This document shows positions 1-11,254 of a stretch of DNA of 64,000 bases, in pieces. The stretch's first letter is position 1, and the number at the start of each line of letters is the position of its first letter. Under the pieces are notes generated by a model. It did not search any database. It saw nothing but the letters and a program-made list of their open reading frames with translations, and was not told the origin of the DNA. The position numbers and the translations under genes are program-made. The DNA is from Poa pratensis. Its lineage: Eukaryota; Streptophyta; Magnoliopsida; Poales; Poaceae. Where the stretch lies: the NCBI GenBank assembly GCA_947311845.1, contig CAMZMU010000075.1:20866747-20930746 (forward strand). Direction: 5' to 3'.

Positions 1-83
1 AATAAATGTTTAAGACACGTAAATCTAACTACAGAAAAGGAAATCTAGGAAGTAAATTTACAAAAGAATGAATAAGATCAACT

Positions 84-408
84 TACTACATACTACTCTT
101 TTTAGTATTATAGCAAACAAGTGATAAGAGCATAGAAGCATCAACGGAAATGTTTTGGATTTGCAAGCTGGTATTTATGGCACATATTGAAGAGGTATAA
201 AAAATTCACCTGCGCTACGCCCACCGTGGGGCTCGAACCCACGACATACTACATACTACTCTTTTTAGTATTATAGCAAACAAGTGATAAGAGCATAGAA
301 GCATCAACGGAAATGTTTTGGATTTGCAAGCTGGTATTTATGGCACATATTGAAGAGGTATAAAAAATTCACCTGCGCTACGCCCACCGTGGGGCTCGAA
401 CCCACGAC
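84..408. repeat. Tandem direct duplication, about 163 bp, ending inside tRNA-Lys
   Basis: Bases 84-245 and 247-408 are near-identical copies at an offset of 163. The unit starts with an AT-rich stretch and ends in the 3' half of the tRNA-Lys gene. Only the second copy runs on into a complete tRNA, so the first ends with a tRNA fragment. Seen directly in the sequence. Confidence 0.95.
218..245 (-). pseudogene. 3' fragment of tRNA-Lys
   Basis: These 28 bases match the acceptor and T-arm end of the intact tRNA-Lys at 381-453 and then stop. The fragment lacks the anticodon arm, D arm and 5' acceptor strand, so it cannot give a tRNA. It is a by-product of the tandem duplication. Confidence 0.9.
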
Positions 409-453
409 CACAAGGTTAAGAGCCTTGCGCTCTACCAACTGAGCTAGACGGGC
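381..453 (-). tRNA. tRNA-Lys(CUU)
   Basis: A 73-nt cloverleaf reads on the minus strand, beginning GCCCGTCTAGCTCAG and ending GGTGGGCG. The anticodon loop is CUCUUAA (anticodon CUU). The acceptor stem GCCCGTC/GGTGGGC pairs with only G-U type variation, and the A box, and B box (GGTTCGAGCC), are intact. There is no intron and CCA is not encoded. Its 3' end is exactly complementary to the primer-binding site of the LTR element at 8975-8993. Confidence 0.97.
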
Positions 454-914
454 TTGCCGGGTAATTTAAAATTTTGTATTATTTATAGAAAGGAAGAGTT
501 TTGTGTTCAATGTTTGCTTCAGCGTAAACAAGCAAGCAAAGAGAAAGTTAAGTAAGCAATGATAGACAACAAGCCGTTGGAATGCAGAAAGCAAATCGCA
601 AGAGCTTCAGAACGGCAAAGGTCAAATGGTATTCCGCTCCCAACACAATGGTTTAAATCCGACTCTGCCCAGTTTGGCACCACAACTTTCTCAGAGTACG
701 TGCAAAAAATTGCCTATCTGGGAGGAGCCTACTCATAGCCGTTACAACAGCTAAGTGCCAGGAGGGCTTAAGTGTTCTTCCGGGTGGTTACTATACACAC
801 CACATCAATAAGAAACAACTAGAGTCTAGTCTAAATTCTCTCAATAGATATGAGGCTCCCGGTCAGTTCGATAAGCGCAAATAGCAGGAGCAAGATCCAC
901 GATAGCAGAAGCCA
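454..914. other. Spacer between tRNA-Lys and the SHH2-like gene
   Basis: No coding or RNA feature recognised. The right part probably holds the 3' UTR of the minus-strand gene that ends at 915. Confidence 0.5.
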
Positions 915-3900
915 TCAGAGGTATTTCGGGCGCCGGGACAGTTTCTTCAGGTTCACTGTCTCCTGGAGAAGAAAATTAGGAAGTTTCACAAGATCAGACC
1001 ACAGTAGGTCTATGTACGAGCATTGAAATTTATAACTGAGAGAAAAGAGCAATATGAAAAATACCTGACTCTGATCATGAACATATTCGACGCGGAAGAC
1101 GCATCTGCATCCCCTTATATCATGCTGTTTCCTCTGGATATCCAGAACATGTGCATCAAAATGCAATGCATCATCATTGCTCTCCTGCCATACAAATTGC
1201 AACAGGAAAATAAATAAGGTGAGAGGGAGGGGGTGGTATGCCGATGTTATCAGATATGCTACTCAAGGTTTATCGTTACCCACGTACCTTGAAGCACAGG
1301 ACAAGATCTCCTTTGACAATGGTTCGGCATTCTGAGGACTCCAGCGGAATGGATTGCTGGCGGATAGCCTTCCTGACATTTATCCACTCATCCTCTTCAG
1401 CCCCAAATCCATTAAACCTCACCCGGACTTCCTACAACAGCAATGCAGAAATGTTGGGTTACATAAGAGGATAGCAATGTAGAAATACTGGGTTACATAG
1501 AGGAACAGCAATGTAGAAATATTGGATTACATGAGGAACAGAAATGGAGAAATAATTGGTTACATAGAGAACGCAACATAATTTAAGTTACTATTGTACA
1601 TTCATTCTTTGTCCAATGAAATGGCATGGACGAACTCTCGTGATGAAACCACAACACGAAATAACAGACGCTTCCCTACTCAGTTATTAAACAAGTCATG
1701 GACGTAACATATAAAATGCTCGTGTATGCGAGAAAATTAATTATTATCCTTACAACTTCGCCTGAACTTGTCTTCCGGTGTGCCAAAAATACGGCAATGT
1801 CGTACCTGCATACCACAAATCAGTATGAAATTTAGTTTTGCTGCCAGAGAAACAAAATAAAGATAAAAACTTGATACCCAACCAAAACACTTCGGGTATA
1901 ATACTATAATTACAGTGATTAAGATTCCTGCACCATGGCAATAACGCTAATAACATTATGGAAGTACAAGCTATCCAGGTACAGTTGCCAACGATTTCTC
2001 GGACCACTACGGTAGATTAACAAATTGTTATGATCGACTTGGATGCTCATTAGCTAGAAACATTAAAGCAAAGTTCAGACTATTCAGGGTTGACTTGTAT
2101 TATTTATCAATATATATTCACCATTAGCCATGCTGAATTGCACATGCCCAAATCTCCTAATAAAACTGAGGACAACAGAACTTAACAAATCTTGATTGCT
2201 TCATACGATCACTCGATTACTCGCAAGACAACTGAATGGGGTAAGGGAAAGAAGAATGAAATTGCTGCAAATAATAGGGGAAAGGGGAAAAAAAAAGGAA
2301 CAGAATTGTCGCAAGTAAAAGAATCCTCACCATGCAGAATCCCTTGATGACCTAGCCTCAAACTGCAGGTCTTCAAGTTCAGGAACCTTATCTGTACTCT
2401 CTGAAAAGAAGCCAGCGCGTATTTTTATTAGTAAATGGTACAACCGTACAAACACCAAGCATAAGTTCTAACAGACAAATACTTCAAGCAACCTTTGAGT
2501 AAATCCGGGGAAAGTGCATCCTCATTGTTTGAAATACTTGTATCAAGAGCTTGAACTTTTTCTTCAGAAGGCTCAGCCTTTAGTTCAGAAACTAACACAT
2601 GAGCCTCCGAGGCTAAAATCTTTTCTTCAGAAGGTGAAGCCTTTATTTCAGAAACTAACACATGTGCTTCTGAGGCTAAAGTTTTTTCTTCCGAAGTAGT
2701 AGGCAAGCACGTAGGTTTAGTAGTTGTAGTTGATGCTGGGAGCTTATCAATAAACCATCCCCGAACCTGTTGAAAGACATGTCATACGAACTCACTTGGT
2801 GAAACATGGACAATTCAAAAAGACATTGTCACCTGTGTAGCCTGTAGTGCTCTACTTCCGGTTCGAGCTGCAGAACGACTGCACACGGGAGCAGAGAATG
2901 AGATCAATTATCACAAGTGTTACTTATAAACTACTACATTTAAGTATGCTTCACAGATATAAGGGTGAGTTTTGAATCACCCTTTGTAAATACAGTCATG
3001 TCATGCTTAGAAAGAACAAAATAATTCACTTCGATCCTCCTATTAGTTTCTCCCAAAAATTGCAACTGATATATATACTCCCTAGGTTAAGAATCAATAA
3101 CACTGCATCATAATTCACATCCTAGCAGTCCAGCACTCACTTAAATTCTTCAGCAAGCTTCTCACAGAAATTATCATCCAAGACTTTTTCTTTTCTTCCT
3201 GAAACCAACTTTTCCATCCTTGCAATCTGTACCAAGAAGTACTTCTAATTAGCAATCGCTAGCATTACAAATAGTGAAAAAGACAGGTAAGAGGCATGAC
3301 ATGATAAGAAAAATGGCTATTGACCAGTTCCAAAAATACCAACATGTTGCTATGGTATATTCTTTGTTTACAATCATCAAGACCAGAATCGAAATAGGAT
3401 AGGAATGGGTGACATCCAGGTAGTATTGTTAAATTACATAACAAACTAAACAATCCAATAATGCTCAGACATGTACTGAAGCCATGCCGATTTTCAAACA
3501 CAGGTATGCAGCTTGGACGCAGCGCCTGAGGTAACATATATGCAACATAGCACAACAGTAACTCCTTGCATAGTAGTAACATTATATTCTTTAGAGGACC
3601 CATAACAAACTCTCAATCTGGGTAAACCGAACTACAAAGCACTTCATGATAGCTTGTTCTAAAATGGATAAGCAATACAAGAAAAAAAATGCACCTGCAG
3701 GGTTTCGCTGCATTGCGCCAAATAACTTGAAATCCTTTTGATGGGAGCTATTTAGGAACAGCTTGAATGGTTTTCTATTCAGGAGCAAACATATTTTTCA
3801 TGTTTGTTGCTCTTATTAGAACATGTAGAAGAGGAATATTAAGAAAGATTGTTCAATAACTGCCAAAAAAAGTTTTTCAATCCACATCGAGCTGTAATAG

Positions 3901-4894
3901 ATATTTTTCACTGCTCCGCCGGTGATGGATCCCCTGATCTCATGAAAGTACCAAATTCAACCTATGCGCTATCACATTCACATCTCGAAGACAAAGAAGA
4001 GAAATAAAAAATCTGTCGATATTCATTTACAAATAGGCCCAGTTTAACACAAATGCGAGATGTTGTGTACTAATAAAAAACCCGAAAGGAATCACCTCAA
4101 CCAGTTTTATCACCATAACTAAGATTAGGTCTCACATTTCAATGTTTCTCACAATCAAAGGACTCGTTTGCTATCTACAAATAGAATCATGCAATGCAAT
4201 GTACCAACAACTACATTCCCAATGTTGCGTGGACTGGTCACCTGAATTCCTGAACCAATATTCACTCCAACCGTTTGGGAATCACCCCTAATAAACCAAA
4301 CCCCAGTGACCTATTCATCAGAGACCACATTGTTACAGCAGTACCACCAATGTGCCACCGAAGAACACAATATGGCAACTAGAGCAGGGACAATCACAGT
4401 AAAAAGAAGAATCAACATTCATGCACCGAAGACAGCATGCCGCCTCCCGAATGTTGTTCACCAGCATATGCGGCGGAAAAAAGTTTCAAAATAAGTGTGT
4501 GCTGCAGCTACAAGCCTACAATAACCCGATAAATCCACTCCTCTCGAAAAAGAGTTTCCTTTCACCAAGAGACCCTCCCTGATGGAACCCGCAACGAGGG
4601 GAGGGGAAAACCCCCAACGCAAAACCCAAGAAACCACCGCACCCAAAAACGCAATGGGGGCAGCATCTAAACACCTGGATCGCATCAAACGGTAAGCATC
4701 ATCTTCCGATTGAATCAGGGAAAGCTGCTATCTTGCCCGGCGCCTAAAGTATAGCCAGTACGGGGAAGTTGCAGGACGCAGCAGAGAGCAGCTTACCCCC
4801 AGTACATCAGGGAGTAGAGGAGGGGGGGAGCGGGTGGGGATGAACGGCGCTGTACCTCGGTGGGCGCGAAGCGGGTGCTGGATCGCCGCTCCAT
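915..4894 (-). CDS. SHH2: SAWADEE homeodomain homolog (SHH2-like), 9 exons, 292 aa
   Basis: Likely a chromatin reader of the SHH family, whose SAWADEE domain binds histone H3 tails and which recruits the RNA-directed DNA methylation or remodelling machinery. Exons, in coding order: 4894-4856, 3226-3141, 2878-2833, 2766-2493, 2400-2331, 1805-1754, 1431-1288, 1184-1065, 962-915. All junctions are GT-AG and the phases agree. Residues 1-66 form the divergent homeodomain ([14 protein letters not shown], then [13 protein letters not shown] and QVRGWF). Residues 78-145 are an acidic repeat linker. Residues 155-292 are the SAWADEE domain ([57 protein letters not shown]), with the Cys/His set expected for zinc binding. 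The start lies in a GC-rich region after a CpG-rich leader. The C-terminus is short. Family assignment rests on recalled motifs; SHH2 rather than SHH1 is a judgement. Confidence 0.9.
2569..2694 (-). repeat. 63-bp in-frame tandem repeat in the SHH2-like linker
   Basis: Two near-identical 21-residue units ([17 protein letters not shown]) lie at residues 82-102 and 103-123, and a decayed third unit starting SEEKVQA follows. The repeat lies between the homeodomain and the SAWADEE domain. Confidence 0.9.
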
Positions 4895-5629
4895 GGCTCG
4901 CCGGCGGCGAGGTGGAGGCCGGGCGGCGCGAGGAGGACGGTGAGTGGGGAGAGGGAGGCGGCGAGGCGACGGACTCGAGTCTGTCCAACCACCAGCGGCC
5001 AAGGGTAATTATGGAGAGTGGAGGAGCAGGATGCGCCGAGCGTGCAGGCAGAGAGAAGGGAGTAAACAATTTTGTGAGTAGAGAGGAGAAGCAGGCAATC
5101 CCGGAAAGTGGGGTACCCCACGGGAAGCGGGGTGGACCCCGCTTGTGAGCTGCTGACACCTCAGGACCGTGAGATGGAAGCTACCAGAGCAACTTGAAAA
5201 AAAATCGTCCTCACACCCAAGCCATTCTATTCACTGTTCAGAGGTGCAAGTAGTTTGGTAATGATACCAAAGTTCGACATAATCATATTATATATGGAAA
5301 TCTCTAAAGTATTGAAACACATTTTTTCAATCCATACACCCAAGTTAGCAACCGGTCCAGTCATAAGGAGATCCCATATCATTTTTTTTTAACCTAGGCA
5401 AAAGATCTGTCATTTTCTTAATAAAGAAAAAGACATAGAGTTGACCGGTTAATTAGCGGAAAACCGGCCTCAAACCGAAACAAACACCCTCGTCGCCCGT
5501 CATGGAACACGACCGTCGCGAGGGGACACACACAGAGCCACCCTGGCTACCAAACAAGCTGCACACACACCGCCGAAGACAAGGGTCACCGCTAGGTTGC
5601 CCATCGACATCGTCGTCATCACCTCTCAG
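4895..5629. other. SHH2-like upstream region and a short LINE tail
   Basis: Up to about 5160 the DNA is GC-rich and likely promoter or 5' UTR of the SHH2-like gene. At 5384-5392 a poly-T run is followed by sequence whose minus strand resembles a plant LINE 3' end (TTTATTAAGAAAATGACAG before poly-A). No target duplication was found, so this is a weak call. Open frames here are unsupported. Confidence 0.4.
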
Positions 5630-5787
5630 TAGTGACGGAGCTAGCATGTCAGGGTTGGGTTCAAGTGAACCCAATGAATTTGTAGTAATCTACACTAAAT
5701 TGCTACTTACTACGGTTTATCACTTAGTCAGACCTCATAACTATGTAGAGATGAAACCATTGACTTATCTTGCTGGCTTCGACCCTG
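5630..5787. mobile_element. hAT-type MITE, 158 bp
   Basis: A perfect 8-bp target duplication CCTCTCAG lies at 5622-5629 and 5788-5795. Imperfect terminal inverted repeats follow (TAGTGACGGAGCTAGCA on the left, TGCTGGCTTCGACCCTG on the right). The 8-bp duplication indicates the hAT superfamily. No coding capacity. Confidence 0.85.
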
Positions 5788-5904
5788 CCTCTCAGTGACT
5801 CCGATTTCGTCAACTTTGGCCACCGAGGAAGATCTCGTCGAAGCGGCCTCGTGAAGCTCACATCAGCCTATGCCAAACATATGACTCTTCGCGCAACATA
5901 TCAT

Positions 5905-6173
5905 CTTTTTTGTTTTCGTTAGCAGCTGAAGGTTTGTCTTGCTTGTTGAGGAGTAGGTGAATTTCAGAAAATTTAGTGGGCATCCAAGTGGTACCCACCG
6001 CACCTCTGCTCAATCATCTTCTTACATATGACAGCTTGCTTTTCTTCAAGGCAAATACCGATGCAACTGAGGAGGTTAATGATGATTTACAATCTTATTA
6101 TCAATCTTGTGGGCATAGGATAAACCTGAGCAAATCATCCATACATTTTGGTAAAGGAGCTTCATAACTGATT
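5905..6173 (+). mobile_element. LINE reverse transcriptase fragment, part 1
   Basis: The plus strand encodes a plant L1-type reverse transcriptase fragment with AAEGLSCLLRS, then DSLLFFKANTDATEEVNDDLQ and GHRINLSKSSIHFGKG. The catalytic FADD position is damaged (LLTYDSLL). The coding sequence is broken by the LTR element at 6179 and resumes at 12631. A non-functional relic. Confidence 0.85.
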
Positions 6174-6602
6174 CCTGGTGTCGGGGATGTAATCCCCGGT
6201 ACCCCAAAGCTACTGGTTTTACGGAGTTAACAGAAGAACATGAAATAAATAACTAGAGAATAAAGGAAAAGGCCGGAGTGGCAGCACGGGCCGATTTGTA
6301 GCTGCCCAGGCCTCCAGCCTCTGCTGGACCGAGTTGAGGCCACAGCCTCGGAGCCTCTGGGCAGGCCGAAATGCATCCTCCAGCCTCGGTGGGCCGAAAG
6401 GCCTGGCCTCGGTAAGCTGGCGCCGCCAGTCTCGGCGGACCGAGTCAACATGCATCCCGGACGGGCCGAGTTGTCCTTGGCAGGCCGAATCCTCCTGCGA
6501 ACCTCGGTTGAGCATGGACCGATGCTGCTCACTCGGTTGGACCGAGGCTTCTCCAGCTCGCCAGGCCAGCTTCTGCGCCATCTCGGACGGGCCACTGCTG
6601 GG

Positions 6603-8048
6603 TGATGCATGTAAAATGCATACATGAACTTTGCACTTTAATTGCTTATATTCCAATCATATTTGCATCATATAAGGGTTATATCAATGTTTTATAATGA
6701 TTTTGGGAATACTTCATAGTTTTCCCATTTATTTGGAATTAACCCTGTTTTTCCAGAAAACGTCTTTTTTAGTGTTTCAGACTTTCCGGGAGCTTCGGGA
6801 CTCCAAAAAGGGCAAGGTCAAAGAGCACGGTTCAGAATTTTCGAGACGAACGCAATGGGCTCAAATTGAAGACCAGAAGCCCAACCAGCTGGAAATTAGA
6901 GGGCCCCACGCGGCCCCTGTACCTGGCCGCGTGAGACCACCTCGTTTGGTCCTCGTGGCTCCGCAGCCGTCGATCCTTTCTCCACCGCCTTCGTCTTGAC
7001 CTAAAAACGCCTATAAAAAAGGTCCCATGACGTTTCGCGAAAAGAGGCGGCGGAGAAACAGAAAACCACGAAACAGAGAGACAGAAGGCTGCCGCCGGAG
7101 AAGATCGGAGGGGGGAAACGCCGCCGGAATCGCCTCCGGAGGGCTCCACCCCCCTCCGGCGTGTTCATCATCAACATCTACAGCAAGAACTTCTTCACCA
7201 TCATCACCATGATGAAGGGGGAGTAGTCCACCCCCTGGACTAGGGTTTGTGGTGGTAACTTTTGTATCTCTCCTCTCTCTTGAGCTTCACTAATTAGTAC
7301 CGTATGAGCTGCTGAACATGATTACGGTCATCTATGTAATACCTTTGTGGTGAATATTGTGGTGTGAGATGATTTGTTATGCATTTACCGTTGTGTTGGA
7401 GCTTTTGTGATTTGTCACACTTTGAAGTATGATGTATGTGGGTACGGGATGGCCGATGTGACACGGCATAGGTATTGAGTGACACAGTACCGCCCAACGT
7501 CCTTTATCTGGGGGTAAAAAGAAAGAGTATGATGTGGGAGTGAGAGAAACCACGCTAGCCTCACGAGGGGTGTCCTAGCAACACAAATGAGTATTTCTTT
7601 CAACTATGTGTTTTAGGACATATAGCCGTCATAAAAAGCTACCATTAAAATATGACAATTGTGTGTACTTTATCTATAACATGATGATCACCGTAGATGA
7701 GAGAGAGAGAGGATTAAGTGAACCCATGAACCATGTCCATTGTTCCTATAAGAAACACACACTTGAGCTTGTCCTCTTGCTACATAGAGGATTGGGCTTT
7801 CTCTCTTTGAGAGCTTTCACTTGCTACTACCTTTGTCTTGTCCTCTTGCAAAGAAGAGGACTGGGACACTTTTACATCCATCAAACCAACCATCTTGTTC
7901 TCTAAACTTGTTTAGTGCATAATCAACTAAAACTTGTGACACTTTAGTTGTAGGGAATAGATAACTTTTCCTTCTTGCTCCTGCGGATCGATACCTTACT
8001 TCCACATTGAGAGGTGCTACAGTGATCCCTTGCTCTTGGGGGTTATCA
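6603..8048 (+). mobile_element. Solo LTR inserted in the 5' LTR
   Basis: The 1446-bp element begins TGATGCATG and ends GGTTATCA, flanked by a perfect 5-bp duplication CTGGG (6598-6602 and 8049-8053). The 3' LTR at about 11690 shows the empty site. A TATA-like box (CTATAAAAAAGG) lies near 7010, consistent with LTR promoter structure in plus orientation. No internal domain is present, so it arose by LTR-LTR recombination. Confidence 0.9.
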
Positions 8049-8650
8049 CTGGGCCGAGCTCCCTTGTATCGGGCTGGACCGAAGTCCCGTAGCCTCGGTT
8101 GAGCATGGGCCGATATCACAGTTTCTACCGTACGAAGCAGAGGAGATCGGGCCACTCCAGGCTGAGCTGAGATCGCTGCATCGCCACATCGCCCTCGACC
8201 GGCATCTCCCACGTCTCGGGCAGGCCAGGACCGCGCAGCCTCGGACGGACCGAGTTCGCTGTGCCTCGGTTGGACGTCATCTCCATCGATCCGAGTCTCC
8301 ACTTCAGCCACTGCCTCGGCACTCAAGTCAACCCCCGACATCCCCAGCTCTTCTTCGACCGGATCATCATCGACCAACTCTACCTCGACCGGGATATCCG
8401 CATCTCCGACATTCCCGGCTGCTACCTCGTCAAGTACAAGATTCCCCGGTAACACGCCGTGGATCCCGGAGACAAGCAGTAGAAGACAACAGGAAGGACG
8501 GACGGGACGTGCCAGCCCATCCCCATGACGCCGCTACAGTGCGGACAAGACCCCAGTAGTCAAATCAGCATGACAAGACTCCAGTAGTCATGTCAGCTAC
8601 AGTGTACCGTGAACAGTGTTTCTTGTCTCCTTGTCTCCTCACTTGTCCCC

Positions 8651-8666
8651 TGGGCACCTATATAAA
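8651..8666 (+). promoter_or_regulatory. LTR TATA box
   Basis: CCTATATAAAGGGCAC lies in the 5' LTR and is repeated in the 3' LTR near 12283. It is the probable core promoter of the retroelement. Confidence 0.7.
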
Positions 8667-8974
8667 GGGCACCAGGAGGAAGAGGTGGAGAGAGCGCTCA
8701 CGCGGGCTCATTTCCCCCTTTGCCTTAGCTTCTTCTTCTTCCTTGCTCACCTCTCCATGGCTAGCTCCATACAGCTCGAGGAGCATTTGTACCCACCGCA
8801 TATGAGATGAGAATACACCAAAGTAGGATAGATGCTGCAATAGGGGTTTTACCTCCTCACGAGGGCCCCGAAGCAGGGTAGATATTTGTGTCTGCAGTGT
8901 TCTTCGTGTGCGATTCCATCGCGCAATCCCTCCCCGAATCCCCATGGCATCTGCGTGATTCCCACCACGACAGT

Positions 8975-8993
8975 TGGCGCCCACCGTGGGGCT
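8975..8993 (+). other. Primer-binding site for tRNA-Lys
   Basis: TGGCGCCCACCGTGGGGCT starts two bases after the 5' LTR. It is the exact complement of CCA plus the last 16 bases of the tRNA-Lys gene at 381-453 of this window. Confidence 0.95.
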
Positions 8994-9554
8994 GATAGTG
9001 GCGCTTGCTGGATCAATTCGGACGGGACCTTCGTCATCAACGCGGGGACTCGACATCACCATTGTTCCACTCGCTCAAGCTTGCCGCTGTACGCAGTGGC
9101 TGGCGCAGTCTACACCAACGATCACCATCAACAGATCCGGGTAACTGCCCGCCACTTGCCCAGATCATGTCGGTTTTACCGATCCAATCGGCACCAACGA
9201 GGCTCAGTGAGTATTTTACTTGGTACCGCGCACAGATAGTCAATCTCAAAAATAGCTCGGGGACTGCCCCTTCCTGTTTGCTTAGTTGTTTGCCCCGGGA
9301 GCAAAGTGTTTTGACCCGGGAACTAGACAGTCAGTCAGTTTAGCTTCTGCTCCTAGATAAGAAAGGTGACTCGGGGACTCGGTTGAGTCCGAGTTTGCAT
9401 CCTCGTGCATGATAGAGCTACAGGTTTTACTTTCCGACATATGTTATAGTTCGTTGCCTCTGTTAGTAGAACTGCTATTCCCTTTAAAAATTCATGATAT
9501 ATTTGCTGGACTAACATTGAAAGGTGGTATCGGTTTTGCTGAAAACATTCGTTA

Positions 9555-9650
9555 CCGGGTCACCCTGAAAATCCGGGTCATCCTGAAAATCCGGGTCACC
9601 CTGAAAATCCGGGTCATCCTGAAAATCCGGGTCAGCCTGAAAATCCGAGT
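9555..9650 (+). repeat. 18-bp tandem repeat in the LTR element
   Basis: About five copies of an 18-bp unit alternating CACCCTGAAAATCCGGGT and CATCCTGAAAATCCGGGT, decaying rightwards into CCGAGTT variants. Confidence 0.9.
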
Positions 9651-10252
9651 TACCCTCCGAGTCAAGGTTGGGAAATCCGAGTTAAGCTGGGAAATCCGAC
9701 ATATATTGGTCATGTCCGGCATAAAAGTGGCTCAAACCGAGATATTGGTGGCCTAGGCCGACATATTGATATCCAGGCCGGCATTAGCGTTTTCCTCGAC
9801 TGCTCCAACAACACTGCCTTGTAAGTATCAGTTATATGTCTGCATTATGCTTCTAGATAGTTTCAAACAGTACTCGGGGACTGCCCTCTCTTTTCTGTCT
9901 TGCTTAGTTGTTGTTTCCCCGGGAGTGAGATGTCTTAACCCGGGGACTGGCCGGCCAGTCAGTTTACTTTTTCTACTGTATCTGTAAAATAACTCGGGGA
10001 CTCGGTTGTGACCGAGTCTGTGTCTGCATGCATAGTTTTGCTACTAGAAGTAATCTCTGTCACATGCTTTAAATATTTCCGCCTGTTAGTAGATTCGTTG
10101 TTTAAATTAAATATTCAGTATATATATGCATGTACTAACATTGAAAGGTGGCATCGGTTTTACCGAGACAATATTCATCACCAATATCATGGTTATGTTG
10201 GTTATCTCAAATCACCTAAGATATCATGGCAATATCGGTATTCTCCAAATCA

Positions 10253-10468
10253 CCGTTTATGACGGTTTGACACAGTATCACGGTATCACCCCCAATCTCC
10301 AGATCGCCGTTTATGTCGGTTAGCCAGAGTATCATGGTATCCTGCAATATCTCCAGATCGCCGTTTATGTCGGTTAGCCAGAGTATCATGGTATCCTGCA
10401 ATATCTCCAGATCACTGTTTATGTCGGCTCGCCAGTGTATCATGGCAGTGTCGGTATTCTCCAGGTGC
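10253..10468 (+). repeat. 54-bp tandem repeat in the LTR element
   Basis: Copies start near 10253, 10307, 10361 and 10415. The core reads GTTTATGTCGGTTAGCCAGA followed by TATCATGGTATCC. The two central copies are almost identical. Confidence 0.9.
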
Positions 10469-10732
10469 CGTTTAGTTCGGTCTGACAACATATCATAGCA
10501 TCATTCTGTATCCCCAATCATCGTTTGTGTTGGTTTGCCAAAGGCAATCTATGAGATATCTCCGTGCAGGTTTTATGTCGGTCCAGCAGTGGCTGGAGAC
10601 ATCTATGTCGGCAAACGCCCAGAGTGGCTAAAACCGGCATTCGAGATATGCTTATGTCAAACCAGCAGTGGCTGGAGACATCTATGTCGGTAAACGCTCA
10701 GAGTGGCTAAAAACCGACATATGTGATATGCC

Positions 10733-10885
10733 TATAGAGAGGCCGAGGTACCGAGACATATGTGATATGCCAGAGAGGTCGAGGCACCGAGACATATGAG
10801 ATATGCCCAGAGAGGCCGAGGTACCGAGACATATGAGATATGCCCAGAGAGGCCGATATACCGAGACATGTGAGACATGCCCATG
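10733..10885 (+). repeat. 36-38-bp tandem repeat in the LTR element
   Basis: Four copies of a unit containing AGAGAGGCCGAGGTACCGAG and ACATATGAGATATGCC, followed by looser related repeats to about 10990. Confidence 0.85.
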
Positions 10886-11240
10886 CGGGCGCTATGTTAA
10901 ACTAGTTAAGGCTGGAGACATCTGTTGGTGAATGCCCAAAGAGGCTAAACCGACATATGAAACATGCTCATGCAGGCAGTGTGTCAGACTGCCCACTATC
11001 GGCAGAGACATCTATGTGTGATCATGCCCATGCATTCAACACATTTCCAGTGCAAACTGTCCATCTCGTTGTTGATTCGGGTGAGCTCGGTCAACCGGAT
11101 GTCGCATTTGGCTTGGAGGGCATGGCCAGACGACTGACTTACGATGGTGCCCATGCAGGCAGGATGTTGTGTATATGGAGGTTCTGATGTTGGTTATTTG
11201 TTTTTGGTAAGACTGCGCGCGACTCTGCGAGTCCCCCGCA

Positions 11241-11254
11241 GCCTCGGGGACTAA
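11241..11254 (+). other. Purine-rich tract before the 3' LTR
   Basis: GCCTCGGGGACTAA sits immediately upstream of the 3' LTR, where the plus-strand primer is expected. It is only partly purine, so the assignment rests mainly on position. Confidence 0.5.

Noticed and set aside
218..245. Second tRNA-Lys gene
   Set aside because: Only the 3' 28 bases are present.
640..690. tRNA-like GGTTTAAATCCGACTCTGCC segment
   Set aside because: It resembles a T arm but no acceptor, D or anticodon stems can be formed nearby.
4728..5159. Several overlapping frames around the first SHH2-like exon
   Set aside because: Only the 13-codon frame ending RFAPTE joins the homeodomain exon; the others are shadows in a CpG-rich promoter.
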